The notes below the pieces were generated by a model, which was given only the letters and a program-made list of their open reading frames with translations, ran no database searches and was not told the origin of the DNA. 64,000 bases of DNA, from NCBI RefSeq assembly GCF_042647165.1, contig NZ_JBHRUV010000019.1; one strand, given 5' to 3'. Shown here piece after piece: positions 45,820 to 54,630 of this stretch. Position 1 is the first letter of the stretch, and every line of letters starts with the position of its first letter. The translations under genes were made by a program, and so were the position numbers. Origin of the DNA: Camelimonas abortus. Lineage in GTDB: Bacteria; Pseudomonadota; Alphaproteobacteria; Rhizobiales; Beijerinckiaceae.

Positions 45820-47262
45820 ATGCAGGCGGACGCAGCCCACGCCGGCGCGCTTTCGCTGGACGACTGGATCGCCGCGCAGGAGACGCGCGCGGCGCGGCAG
45901 CTGTTCGACGCCATGTCCGCCACCCATCTGACCAAACGCCGGCCCGGTTTCGGGCAGACGGTGACGCCCGCGCCAGGCTCGGTGCTGGCCTCGCCGGACG
46001 ACGCCAGCTGGGATCCGGAGCCAGACTATTTCTTCCACTGGCTGCGCGACGCGGCGCTGGCGATGGAGGCGGCGCGCCTGCTGCGCGACTCGCCGCTGTG
46101 GGGCCCCTTGGCCAGCTGGGAGCTGGAGCAGTACGTGGATTTCAGCCGGCGCATCAGCGCGCTCACCGGCGCGGCGCGGCTGCGCGAGGGCCCGCCGGAG
46201 CGGAACGTCATGCCGGCGTTCCGCCAGTACCTGCGCCCGGTGGAGGAGCTGGCGGCGCTGCGCGGCGACGCCGTGCGCGGCGACGTGCGCTTCAGTCCGG
46301 ACGGCGCGCTGGACATCACCCGCTGGTCGCGGCCGCAGTATGACGGCGTGGCCCTGCGGGCGCTCGGCCTGCTGCGCTGCGCCGACCGGCGCGACGCCCC
46401 GGAATGGGCGGAGCTGGCGGCTGGCGATCTCGACTGCATCGCCCGCAACGCCAGCCGGCCCTGCGTCGACATCTGGGAGGAGGAGGCGGGCTTTCACCTG
46501 CACGCGCTGCTCACCCAGCACGCCGCGCTGCGCGCCGGCGTCGCCTGGGCCGCCGGCGGCCCGCGCGACGGCCAGGCGCGGGTGTGGGCCATGGCGGCCG
46601 ACGACCTGTGGGAGCGCCTCGGCGCCTTCCGCCGGGAGGAGGAGGGCTGGATCGTCAGCCGTCTCGACGCGCCCGGCTGCCCGCCGGTGAGCCGGGAGAA
46701 GCAGCTGGACTCCTCGGTCATTCTCGCCGTTCTCCACGCCGGCCTGCCGGACGGGCCGTTCAGCCCGGCCGATCCGCTGGCGCACGGCGCGCTGGCGCGG
46801 CTGGAGGCGCATTACGCCGGAGCCTTTGCCTGGAACCGCCGGCGCGCGCCCGACCAGGCGCCGCTGCTGGGGCGCAATCCGGCGGACGTCTATTTCGGTG
46901 GCGGCGGCTGGCCGCTGCTCGTGCTGGCGGCGGCGGAGCTGCGCTACCGCCTGGCGCAGGCGCTGGCCGCCGGCGCGCTGGCGGAGCCGCCGGCGCCGGC
47001 CCTGTGGTTCGGCGACGCCCCGGCCGCCGACGCCCGCACGGCGGCGCGGCTGCTGTTCGACGCCGGCGACACGGGGCTGGTCACGGTGCGGGCGCTGACG
47101 CCGCCGGACGGCGTCATGGGCGAACAGGCGGACCGCGACACCGGCGCGCCCCGGTCGGCCCGGCGCCTCACCTGGAGCTGCGCCGCCTTTCTCACCGCCG
47201 TTCACGCCCGTCGCGGCGCGGCCGCGGCGCTGGCGGCGGTTTCGCCGGCAACCGTCCGTTAA
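45820..47262 (+). CDS. GH15 glucoamylase-like glycoside hydrolase
   Basis: A 480-residue GH15 enzyme. The family core is visible: SWDPEPDYFFHWLRDAALA near residue 70, the general acid in DIWEEEAGFHLHALL, and the general base in VMGEQADRDTGAP near the C terminus with TWSCAAFLTA. GH15 members (glucoamylase, glucodextranase, trehalase) release glucose from alpha-linked glucans, which is odd beside GH94, GH144 and GH3 enzymes for beta-glucan. No signal peptide. AGGAGG lies ten bases before the ATG, and the gene follows GH3 by 49 bases, so they form an operon. Confidence 0.85.
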   Translation: MQADAAHAGALSLDDWIAAQETRAARQLFDAMSATHLTKRRPGFGQTVTPAPGSVLASPDDASWDPEPDYFFHWLRDAALAMEAARLLRDSPLWGPLASWELEQYVDFSRRISALTGAARLREGPPERNVMPAFRQYLRPVEELAALRGDAVRGDVRFSPDGALDITRWSRPQYDGVALRALGLLRCADRRDAPEWAELAAGDLDCIARNASRPCVDIWEEEAGFHLHALLTQHAALRAGVAWAAGGPRDGQARVWAMAADDLWERLGAFRREEEGWIVSRLDAPGCPPVSREKQLDSSVILAVLHAGLPDGPFSPADPLAHGALARLEAHYAGAFAWNRRRAPDQAPLLGRNPADVYFGGGGWPLLVLAAAELRYRLAQALAAGALAEPPAPALWFGDAPAADARTAARLLFDAGDTGLVTVRALTPPDGVMGEQADRDTGAPRSARRLTWSCAAFLTAVHARRGAAAALAAVSPATVR

Positions 47263-48147
47263 CCGGCGGGCCGTCATGATGATGACGCCGTCGCCGTACC
47301 TACGGCCAGCGTCCGCGGGCGGACGCACGGCGCAAATGCGCTCCCGGCGCAGCCACATGGCGGCGGTCGCCTGGATGGCGATTCATCTGCGGGCCGCGGC
47401 GCGCTGAAGTTCTGATTCAGATTCACCCTGGAGTGATTGCGCGAGTCGTTTCAGGCGCATGGCGGCTGACGTTCGCAATCTGGTTCCAGCAGTCCCGGCC
47501 GGGATGACGCGGCGGACGCGCCGCCGTCCGGGGACGCCTGGAAACTGATTCCGGCGGATGGTCTAACCTGCTGGCGCGCATGCAAAATTGCCGGCGTGCG
47601 TCCCGTCGTGCGCGGCTCGCAAACGGATTCCGGACGCGGCCGCAAGGTGCTGGCGCCAGATTCAAATTCGTTCTGGCGGCGGCCGGGCGGCGCCGCGGCC
47701 CGACGGCGCGCTCCCGCCGCGCCGGGCCGTCATCTTGCGGCAAGGCCTTGTGATTGCATCCGTTTCTGTCTCCGGGCGCGTCGCGCTTCGCCCGGCGGCC
47801 TCGAAGCCGGCCCGGCGCATGGACGCCGGGGTTGCTCCGGGCATGACGCCGGCGCGGGGGCGGCCGGAACGCGCATCCCCTCGTCCGGCGCACATGCGTC
47901 CGGCCGCGGCCGGGGCTGTCGCCGGGGCGTTCGTTGTGCGGCGGAACAGGGCCTGAAAGGCTTCATCCTGACCGGGGGGGCGTGCGCTGGCCGGAGCGCC
48001 GGCGGGGGCCATGCGCATCCTGCGCCGTCACGCCGGAGCCTGACCCGCGGCGTGCATAAACCTGTCTCGGCCGCGCAGCGGAGGCGGGGCGGCGGGCGCC
48101 CCGTCCGCGATATCCTGCGGCGGCGCGGGACGCCCTGGCCAGGGCGC
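47263..48147. other. About 0.9 kb without recognisable genes
   Basis: After the GH15 gene no frame shows a credible protein; all are Arg/Pro/Ala-rich. The stretch at about 47400-47660 is slightly less GC-rich. No repeat or RNA gene can be named. Confidence 0.4.
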
Positions 48148-48178
48148 AAAAAAAAATGGCCGGGCGAGCCCGGCCATT
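48148..48178 (-). terminator. Strong rho-independent terminator of efp
   Basis: Minus-strand read: a perfect 10-base stem (AATGGCCGGG with CCCGGCCATT, 4-base loop) followed by a run of nine T's (counting two from the stem). It ends the efp transcript about 35 bases past its stop. Confidence 0.9.
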
Positions 48179-48213
48179 GCGGCGACCAGCCGGCGCGCGC
48201 CGGCGCGGGCGCG

Positions 48214-48780
48214 TCAGCCCTTGTAGCGCTCCACATAGGAGCCGTCGGCGGTCATGATCACCACCTTGGTGCCCGCCTCGATGTGCGGCGGCACCATGGC
48301 GCGCGCGCCGTTGGAGAGAATCGCGGGCTTGTAGGAGGCGGAGGCCGTCTGGCCCTTGGTGGTCGGCTCGGTCTCCACCACCTCCAGAACCACGCGCTGC
48401 GGCAGCGTGATGGCCACGGCGTTGCCCTCGAACATGGACAGCTGCACCACCATGCCTTCCTGGAGGTAGATCGCCTGGTCGCCGATCACGTCGGCCGGGA
48501 CCTCGACCTGCTCGTAATTCTCCTGGTTCATGAAGATGTAGCGGTCGCCCTCCTGGTAGAGGTAGGAGTGCTCGCGCTCCTCCACGAAAGCGCGCTCCAC
48601 CTGCTCGGTGGTCTTGTAGCGCTGGGAGGTCTTCACGCCGTCGGAAATGCGGCGCATGTCGATCTGGGTGGTCGGCGTGCCCTTGCCGGGGAAGAAGCTC
48701 TCCGCGGAAAGCACGGTGTAGAGCTGGCCGTCGATTTCGAGCACGTTGCCCTTGCGGACGGAACTGGCGATGACTTTCAC
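48214..48780 (-). CDS. efp: Translation elongation factor P
   Basis: EF-P of 188 residues, which rescues ribosomes stalled at polyproline stretches. The N-terminal KOW-like domain starts VKVIASSVRKGNVLEI and has the modification loop FFPGKGTPTT with the target lysine at position 33. Two OB-fold domains follow (VPADVIGDQAIYLQEG; GQTASASYKPAIL, ending TADGSYVERYKG). The GTG at 48780 is the family's start position with GAGG upstream. It is divergent from epmA and epmB, whose products attach and prepare beta-lysine for this lysine, so the three genes form one functional unit. Confidence 0.96.
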   Translation of the reverse strand: MKVIASSVRKGNVLEIDGQLYTVLSAESFFPGKGTPTTQIDMRRISDGVKTSQRYKTTEQVERAFVEEREHSYLYQEGDRYIFMNQENYEQVEVPADVIGDQAIYLQEGMVVQLSMFEGNAVAITLPQRVVLEVVETEPTTKGQTASASYKPAILSNGARAMVPPHIEAGTKVVIMTADGSYVERYKG

Positions 48781-49119
48781 TTGACGCCTCACGAATGCGG
48801 CGCCGCCCGCCAGCGTCCTGCTGTTGGGGGCGCGTTGGATGTCCTGACAACCCCGGCGGGCCGGGCCCGCTGCTCCGCGGCGCGCGGCCGCCCCCGCGAC
48901 AGGCGGCTTCAGGCTGGCGCCGTGGCGCGGACGGCCTCTCCCGACAAATGGACGGGACAGCCGTCGCCAGCCAGGGTAAACCCGGCGCGGCGCGCCGGCG
49001 CGGCCTGCAGGCGACACAGGGTTATCGATGCGAATGGGATGCCTCTACATTGTTTTGCGCCGGAAGGCGAGCCACGGCGTGCGGTTTGTGCGGCGCGCCC
49101 GCGTCGCGGAGGCGCGCGC
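48781..49119. other. Divergent promoter region of efp and epmA
   Basis: A 339-base gap holding both start regions. A less GC-rich part lies around 49010-49055. No gene is seen. Confidence 0.45.
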
Positions 49120-50208
49120 ATGAGCGGCGCGGGCGCTCCCTCCGCCCTGTGGCGTCTGCCGGAGCGGCACGCCATGCGCCGGCCGCGGCTGCTGGCCCGC
49201 ACGCGCCTGCTCGCCGCCATCCGCCGCCATTTCGACGCCCAGGGGTTCATCGAGGTTGACCCCGCCGCCCTGCAGGCGTCGCCCGGCAACGAGACCCATC
49301 TGCACGGTTACCGCGTCGACGACGGCGCCGGCGGGCCGCAGCCGCCGCTCTACCTGCACACCTCTCCCGAATTCGCCATGAAGAAGCTGCTGGCGGCGGG
49401 CGAAACGCGCATTTACGCCCTCAGTCACGTGTTCCGCGCCCGCGAGCGCAGCCCGCTGCATCATCCGGAGTTCGTGATGCTGGAGTGGTACCGCGCCGGC
49501 GCCGCGCCGCACGAGGCCATGGCCGACTGCGCCGCCCTGCTGCGGCTGGCCGCCCGGGTGGCGGCTGACGCCGGCGTCGCCCCCGCCGACGGGCTGTGGC
49601 GCTACCGCGACCGCGTCTGCGACCCGTATCTGGAGCCGGAGCGGCTGCCGGTGACGGAGGCCTTCGCCCGCCACGCGGGCCTTGATCTCGCCCGCTACCT
49701 GCCGCAAGGGGAGACGGCGGACGCGGCGTGCGTCGCCGCCTTCCGCGACGCGGCGGCGGCCATCGGCGTGCGCGTCAGCGCCGACGACGGCTGGTCGGAC
49801 GTGTTTTCCCGCGTGCTGTCCGAACGGGTGGAGCCGCATCTGGGCGCCGGCCGCGCCACGCTGCTGTGCGATTACCCCGCCAGCGAGGCGGCGCTGGCGC
49901 GCCGGCGCGCCGACGATCCGCGCTTCGCCGAGCGCTTCGAGACATACGCCTGCGGCGTCGAGCTGGCGAACGGCTTCGGCGAGCTCACCGACGCCGCCGA
50001 GCAGCGCCGCCGGTTCGCCGCCGACATGGACGAAAAGGCGCGTATCTATGGCGAGCGCTATCCGGTGGACGAGGATTTCCTCGACGCCCTGACGCACATG
50101 CCGGAGGCCTGCGGCGTCGCCCTTGGCGTTGACCGGCTGGCGATGCTGGCCACCGGCGCGCGGCGCGTCGACGAGGTGATCTGGACGCCGGTGGCGCAGG
50201 ACGGCTGA
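49120..50208 (+). CDS. epmA: EF-P--(R)-beta-lysine ligase EpmA
   Basis: A 362-residue class II lysyl-tRNA-synthetase-like protein lacking an anticodon-binding domain, hence EpmA (GenX/PoxA). Class II motif 2 is in ALSHVFRARERSPLHHPEFVM, with the following EWYRAG typical of EpmA. Motif 3 is in ACGVALGVDRLAML. VELANGFGEL lines the amino-acid pocket. It activates (R)-beta-lysine and attaches it to the EF-P lysine. ATG at 49120 with GGAGG 8-12 bases upstream; the much longer open frame upstream is not coding. It is followed by epmB 41 bases later. Confidence 0.93.
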   Translation: MSGAGAPSALWRLPERHAMRRPRLLARTRLLAAIRRHFDAQGFIEVDPAALQASPGNETHLHGYRVDDGAGGPQPPLYLHTSPEFAMKKLLAAGETRIYALSHVFRARERSPLHHPEFVMLEWYRAGAAPHEAMADCAALLRLAARVAADAGVAPADGLWRYRDRVCDPYLEPERLPVTEAFARHAGLDLARYLPQGETADAACVAAFRDAAAAIGVRVSADDGWSDVFSRVLSERVEPHLGAGRATLLCDYPASEAALARRRADDPRFAERFETYACGVELANGFGELTDAAEQRRRFAADMDEKARIYGERYPVDEDFLDALTHMPEACGVALGVDRLAMLATGARRVDEVIWTPVAQDG

Positions 50209-50249
50209 GGCGCAGGCGCCCCTGCGGGCGGCGGAGAGGAAGGGCGGCC

Positions 50250-51326
50250 ATGGCCGGCAAAACCATCACCAGCGTCAGCGGCCTGATCGCGGCCGGGCTC
50301 GCCGGCGACGGCGCGCGCGCGGCGCTTGAGCAGGTGGCCGCCCGCTACGCCGTGGCGGTGACGCCGGCCATGGCGGATCTCATTCCGCCCCACGCGCCGG
50401 ACGATCCGGTGGCGCTGCAGTTCGTGCCCCAGGCCAGGGAGCTGGAGACAGGGCCGGAGGAGCTGGCCGACCCCATCGGCGACGACGCCCACAGTCCGGT
50501 TCACGGCCTGGTCCACCGCTACCGCGACCGGGCGCTGCTGAAGCTCGCCTCCGTCTGCCCGGTGTACTGCCGCTTCTGTTTCCGCCGCGAGATGGTGGGG
50601 CCGGGCGGCGCCGCCATGCTCGGCGAGGCGGAGCTGGAGGCGGTTTACGCCTATCTCGCCGCCCGTCCGGAGATCTGGGAGGTGGTGGTCAGCGGCGGCG
50701 ATCCGCTGGCGCTGAGCCCGCGCCGCATCGCCGCGGTGATGCGCCGGCTCGCGGACATCAGCCATGTCCGCGTCGTGCGCTTTCACTCGCGCGTGCCGCT
50801 GGTGGCGCCGGAGCGGATCACGCCGGAGCTGGTGGCGGCGCTGAAGGCCTGCGACAGGACCGTGTGGGTGGTGCTGCACGTCAATTGCGCGCGCGAGTTC
50901 ACGGAGCCGGGCCGGGCGGCGCTGGCGCGCCTCGCCGACGCCGGCGTGCCGCTGCTCTCCCAGAGCGTGCTGCTGCGCGGCGTCAACGACACGCCGGAGG
51001 CGCTGGAGGCGCTGCTGCGCGCCTGCGTCGAAAACCGGGTGAAGCCCTATTACCTGCACCACGGCGACCTCGCGCCAGGAACCAGCCACCTGCGCGCCTC
51101 CATTGCTGAGGGCCAGGCGCTGCTGCGGACCCTGCGTGGGCGTCTCTCCGGCGTGGCGCAGCCCACCTATGTGCTGGACATTCCCGGCGGCTACGGCAAG
51201 TCTCCCATCGGCCCGGCCTATATCTGCGAGGATCCGCAGCGGCCGGGCGCCTATCGGGTCACCGACCCGTCCGGGGGCGTGCACGCCTATCCGCCGCCCG
51301 TCGGCGGCGACGGGGAGGGAAGGTGA
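50250..51326 (+). CDS. epmB: EF-P lysine 2,3-aminomutase EpmB (radical SAM)
   Basis: A 358-residue KamA-family radical-SAM protein. The iron-sulfur motif CxxxCxxC is in VCPVYCRFCFRREMVG (around residue 103). VVSGGDPLAL provides the SAM-binding glycine-rich segment, followed by VRFHSRVP and PYYLHHGDLAPGTSHLR, which binds PLP/lysine in the family. It makes (R)-beta-lysine from lysine for EpmA. Its place directly after epmA and opposite efp favours EpmB over a catabolic lysine 2,3-aminomutase. No EpmC gene is in the window. Confidence 0.93.
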   Translation: MAGKTITSVSGLIAAGLAGDGARAALEQVAARYAVAVTPAMADLIPPHAPDDPVALQFVPQARELETGPEELADPIGDDAHSPVHGLVHRYRDRALLKLASVCPVYCRFCFRREMVGPGGAAMLGEAELEAVYAYLAARPEIWEVVVSGGDPLALSPRRIAAVMRRLADISHVRVVRFHSRVPLVAPERITPELVAALKACDRTVWVVLHVNCAREFTEPGRAALARLADAGVPLLSQSVLLRGVNDTPEALEALLRACVENRVKPYYLHHGDLAPGTSHLRASIAEGQALLRTLRGRLSGVAQPTYVLDIPGGYGKSPIGPAYICEDPQRPGAYRVTDPSGGVHAYPPPVGGDGEGR

Positions 51327-51518
51327 GCGCTTTCCCCGCGCCCCGGCGGCGGACGGCGGGCGCGGCTGCGGTTTGAGCTCCTTTTCTGGAGAAGCGCCTT
51401 TGACTGCGGCGGCGTCCTGGCCAAAACTGGCGCGGCCAGCGTCGCCGCGGCCGCGCGCCGTCGCGACCGCCGTCACAACCACAGCCGCCTGCAAAGGGCG
51501 CGCCGCCCGGGAGGAACC

Positions 51519-52073
51519 ATGGCCCGCATTCCCTATTTCGACCGCGACAGGGCAGATCCGGAGGTCGCCGCGATCTACGCCCGGCTGCCGGACCTCAACA
51601 TCTTCCGGATGATGGGCCACTCCGGCCGCCTGATGGGCCAGTTCGTCAAGTTCGGCAACCAGCTGCTCATCTATTCCGACCTCGATCCGGCGCTGCGGGA
51701 GATCGCCATCGTGCGCGCCGGGGTGCTGTGCGGCTCGCGCTATGAGGTGCGCCAGCACGAGGCGATCTGCCGGAAGCTGGGCATGCCGGAGGAGAAAATC
51801 CGCGCCATCCACGAGGGCCCGGAGGCCGCGCCCTTCAACAGTCTGGAGCGGCTGGTGATGCGCTTCACCGACGACGTGGTGAAGAACGTGCGCGCCTCCG
51901 ACGAAACCTTCCTGCCGGTGTATGAGCGGCTGGGAGCGAAACACACCCAGCACCTGGTGTTCGCAATCGGCTTCTACATGATGGTAAGCCGCTTCCTCGA
52001 AAACTTTGACGTGGACATCGAGGACGACGGCCGCCCCGCCGGCCTCGACCTGCCGGGCATGGCGAAGGGCTGA
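51519..52073 (+). CDS. AhpD/carboxymuconolactone-decarboxylase-like protein
   Basis: A 184-residue helical protein of the CMD/AhpD superfamily. The core is LREIAIVRAGVLCGSRYEVRQHEAICRKLG at about residues 58-88, with the Glu and His (RYEVRQHE) that mark the CMD group; the CxxC of peroxidase-type AhpD is absent. A later ERLVMRFTDDVV and an LGAKHTQHLVFAIGFYMMVSR helix follow. Function is probably a lactone or related cofactor-free reaction; substrate unknown. It stands alone between epmB and tyrA. Confidence 0.85.
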   Translation: MARIPYFDRDRADPEVAAIYARLPDLNIFRMMGHSGRLMGQFVKFGNQLLIYSDLDPALREIAIVRAGVLCGSRYEVRQHEAICRKLGMPEEKIRAIHEGPEAAPFNSLERLVMRFTDDVVKNVRASDETFLPVYERLGAKHTQHLVFAIGFYMMVSRFLENFDVDIEDDGRPAGLDLPGMAKG

Positions 52074-52304
52074 GGGCGCGCCGGCCGGTCCCGCGGCGCG
52101 GGAGCGCATTTGACAGCGGGGGCGGGCGGGTCTATCTCCCCGCTCCATGTTCCGTCACGTGTCCTGCGCCGCCGACAACCGCTGGTATTATACGCCGTTC
52201 CCATAACGGCGGGCGCATGACTCATGTCCAACCGCCGCGACGCTGGCGGTTGACCCTCTCCCACATCACCTGTCCGGCGCGCGGCCAGCGCAGAGGCTGA
52301 AGCC

Positions 52305-53195
52305 ATGTTCTCGCCGGACCGCCATGCCGATGGCCCGCTCCGCCCCTTGCCGGAGTCCGGTCCCGTCTCCGGATCCCCGTCGCCGCGCCCCGCCGCGTCC
52401 GGCTTCGCCACGGTCGGCCTTGTCGGTTTCGGCGCTTTCGGACGGCTCATCGTCCGCTGCGCCCCGCCTGGCGCGCGCTTTCTCGTCCATGATCCGCGCC
52501 CGCTGGGGGAGACCGGGGCCAATGTCGCCGCCGCCAGCCTGGCGGAGGTCGCCGCCTGCCCGCTGGTGGTTCTGGCGGCTCCGGTGGACGCGACCGCCGG
52601 CATCTGCCGGCTCCTTGCGCCGCATCTGCGGCCGGGAACGCTGGTGACGGACGTTGGCTCGGTGAAGGTGAAGCCGGCGGCGGCCATGCTGGACAACCTG
52701 CCGGCGCATGTGGAGGTCGCCGGCCTGCATCCGCTGTTCGGGCCGCAGAGCGCCGCCGGCGGCGTGGCCGGCCTGCGGCTGGTGGTCTGCCCGCTGCGCG
52801 GCCGCAGGGTGATGCGCCTCGCCGCGCTGCTGCGGCGCGCGTGCGGCCTTGTCGTGCTGTTCGCAACGCCCGAGGAGCACGACCGCGAGATGGCCATGGT
52901 GCAGGGCGTCACCCACATGGTGGGCCGCCTGGTGGCGGAGCTGGACCCGGCCGGGGACGCCGCGCGCAGCCGCATGGCCACGCGCAGCTTCAGCCTGCTG
53001 ATGCAGGCGGTGGAGATGGTGCGCCACGACGATCCGGCGGTGTTCGACGCCATCGTGCTGCGCAACCCGCATGTCGCCGGCGTGCAGGACCGCTTCTTCG
53101 AGGCCGCCGCCGCGCTGCGCCGGCGCATCCGCGCCGGGCGCCGCGCTCAGCTCAGGCCGAGCATGCGCAGGCCGGTCCAGTCGTCGTTCTCATAG
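52305..53195 (+). CDS. tyrA: Prephenate/arogenate dehydrogenase
   Basis: A 296-residue TyrA-type dehydrogenase in tyrosine biosynthesis, oxidatively decarboxylating prephenate or arogenate. The NAD(P) motif GLVGFGAFGR starts at about residue 39. The family segments VVLAAPVDAT, VTDVGSVKVKPA and GLHPLFGPQSA (catalytic His) are present, then TPEEHDREMAMVQGVTH. The N-terminal 30 residues are Pro/Ser-rich and may not be conserved; a later start is possible. Its 3' end overlaps the convergent binding-protein gene by about 50 bases. Confidence 0.88.
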   Translation: MFSPDRHADGPLRPLPESGPVSGSPSPRPAASGFATVGLVGFGAFGRLIVRCAPPGARFLVHDPRPLGETGANVAAASLAEVAACPLVVLAAPVDATAGICRLLAPHLRPGTLVTDVGSVKVKPAAAMLDNLPAHVEVAGLHPLFGPQSAAGGVAGLRLVVCPLRGRRVMRLAALLRRACGLVVLFATPEEHDREMAMVQGVTHMVGRLVAELDPAGDAARSRMATRSFSLLMQAVEMVRHDDPAVFDAIVLRNPHVAGVQDRFFEAAAALRRRIRAGRRAQLRPSMRRPVQSSFS

Positions 53196-54412
53196 CGGGA
53201 GAGCTCGAAGGTCCGGACCGGCGCATAGTCCTGCGGCGTCGTGCTGTAATGGATGCCGGGCAGGTTGATGGGGCTGGTCATGCCCTTCAGGTTGGTGGCG
53301 ACTTTCAGCAGGTTCTCGCGGGTGAGGTCGTCGCCGCACCGTTCCAGCAGCTGGTGCAGCAGCACCGCCATGGCGTAGCCGGCGAAGCCGATGTTGTCGG
53401 AGCGGTCGAGATTGGGCAGCTCCGCGTCCAGCAGGCTGTAATAGTCCTTCACCGCCGGATCGTCCTGCCAGCGCGGGCTGGAGATGCTGCGGGCGGCGCG
53501 CAGCGCAAGGACGCCGCTGGCGGCCTCCGCCCCGGCCGGCTTCAGCAGCGAGATGGTGGCCGAGCCGCTGAACAGGTACTGCTCCGGCTTCCAGCCGGTC
53601 TCGCGCACCTTGCGCAGCGACTGTGACACGAACTTGCCGACCGTGAGGTTGAGAAACACGTCGGCGCCGGAGGCGGCCAGCTTCACAACCTGCGAATCCA
53701 CCGTCGGATCGGCCACCTCATAGGTGGCGTCGCTGACGATCATCTCCTTCGCCCTGTCGCCGAGGGCGGCCCTGAAGGCGGCGACATATTCGCGGCCCAT
53801 CTCGTCCATCTGGTGCAGCACGGCGATCTTCGCCTGCGGCCGCGTCTCCAGCACGTGGCGGGCGATGGTCTGCGCCTCGGTGACGTAAAGCGCCATGCCG
53901 GGCGTGGTCCAGGGAAACTCCTCCGAATTGTTGAAGCGCGAGGCGCCGGAGCCCACCATCAGCTGCGGCACGCCCTTGCCGTTGAGATAGCGCTGCACCG
54001 CCGCCTGGGTGGCGGTGCCGACGCTGCACCACAGGCCCAGCACCTGGTCGCTCTCCACCAGCCGGCGGGTGGCCTCCACGGTCTTGGGCGGCGAATAGGC
54101 GTCGTCGAGGGCGATGAACGTCACCTTGCGGCCGCGCAGGCCGCCGCGTTTGTTCAGCCGCCCGAAATAGGCGATCTGCACCCGCCCGCCGACGCCGGCG
54201 TAGGAGGCGGGGCCGCTGAACGGCGTGGTCTGGCCGATGCGGATCTCGCTGTCGCTGGCCCCCTGGTCGTAGCGGCTGCGGGCGATGGCCGGCGCCGCGG
54301 GCGCGACAAGGCCGGCGGCGCCCGCCGCCAGCAGCCCGCCGCCAAGCTGCAGCACGCGGCGGCGCGAGGGCGCAGGCGGACGGCCGCAGCCGTCCCGGGT
54401 CATCCTGTCCAT
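53147..54412 (-). CDS. ABC transporter substrate-binding protein, tandem copy 1
   Basis: A 421-residue Peripla_BP_6-type binding protein. The leader has a twin-arginine-like stretch SRRRVLQLGGG and ends near APAIARS. The mature part shows YDQGASDSEIRIGQT, TPFSGPASYAGV, LDDAYSPPKTVEATRRLVES, then ERCGDDLTRENLLKVATNL and ELSRYENDDWTGL. These stretches recur almost unchanged in the next two genes and more weakly in the one at 3.8 kb, so they arose by duplication. Ligands are unknown (amino acids, amides or urea-like compounds in the family). GGGAGGA precedes the ATG. No transporter partner is nearby. Confidence 0.9.
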   Translation of the reverse strand: MDRMTRDGCGRPPAPSRRRVLQLGGGLLAAGAAGLVAPAAPAIARSRYDQGASDSEIRIGQTTPFSGPASYAGVGGRVQIAYFGRLNKRGGLRGRKVTFIALDDAYSPPKTVEATRRLVESDQVLGLWCSVGTATQAAVQRYLNGKGVPQLMVGSGASRFNNSEEFPWTTPGMALYVTEAQTIARHVLETRPQAKIAVLHQMDEMGREYVAAFRAALGDRAKEMIVSDATYEVADPTVDSQVVKLAASGADVFLNLTVGKFVSQSLRKVRETGWKPEQYLFSGSATISLLKPAGAEAASGVLALRAARSISSPRWQDDPAVKDYYSLLDAELPNLDRSDNIGFAGYAMAVLLHQLLERCGDDLTRENLLKVATNLKGMTSPINLPGIHYSTTPQDYAPVRTFELSRYENDDWTGLRMLGLS

Positions 54413-54574
54413 GGCGATCCTCCCTGTGTCGTTCCCCCTGTCGTTCTCCCTGTCGTGGGGGCGGCCCATCCTGTGCTGGAGCCGGCTACAGGGTGGATGA
54501 GCCGCGCAGGACTTGCAACATGACGTGCAATATTTGTGATATATTTTGTCTGGAGCGGTTTTTGCCTGCGCCGG

Positions 54575-54607
54575 AAAAGAAAAGGGGCCGGCGTCGCCGC
54601 CGGCCCC
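54575..54607 (-). terminator. Rho-independent terminator after binding-protein copy 2
   Basis: A perfect 10-base stem (54584-54593 with 54598-54607, loop TCGC) is followed on the minus strand by TTTTCTTTT. It separates the transcript of copy 2 from copy 1. Confidence 0.85.
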
Positions 54608-54630
54608 GGCCTGCGCCCGCGCCGCAGGCC

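Noticed and set aside
47596..49119. Long open frame upstream of epmA
   Set aside because: It overlaps efp on the opposite strand and has no family resemblance; the EpmA fold starts just after 49120, where the ribosome site is.
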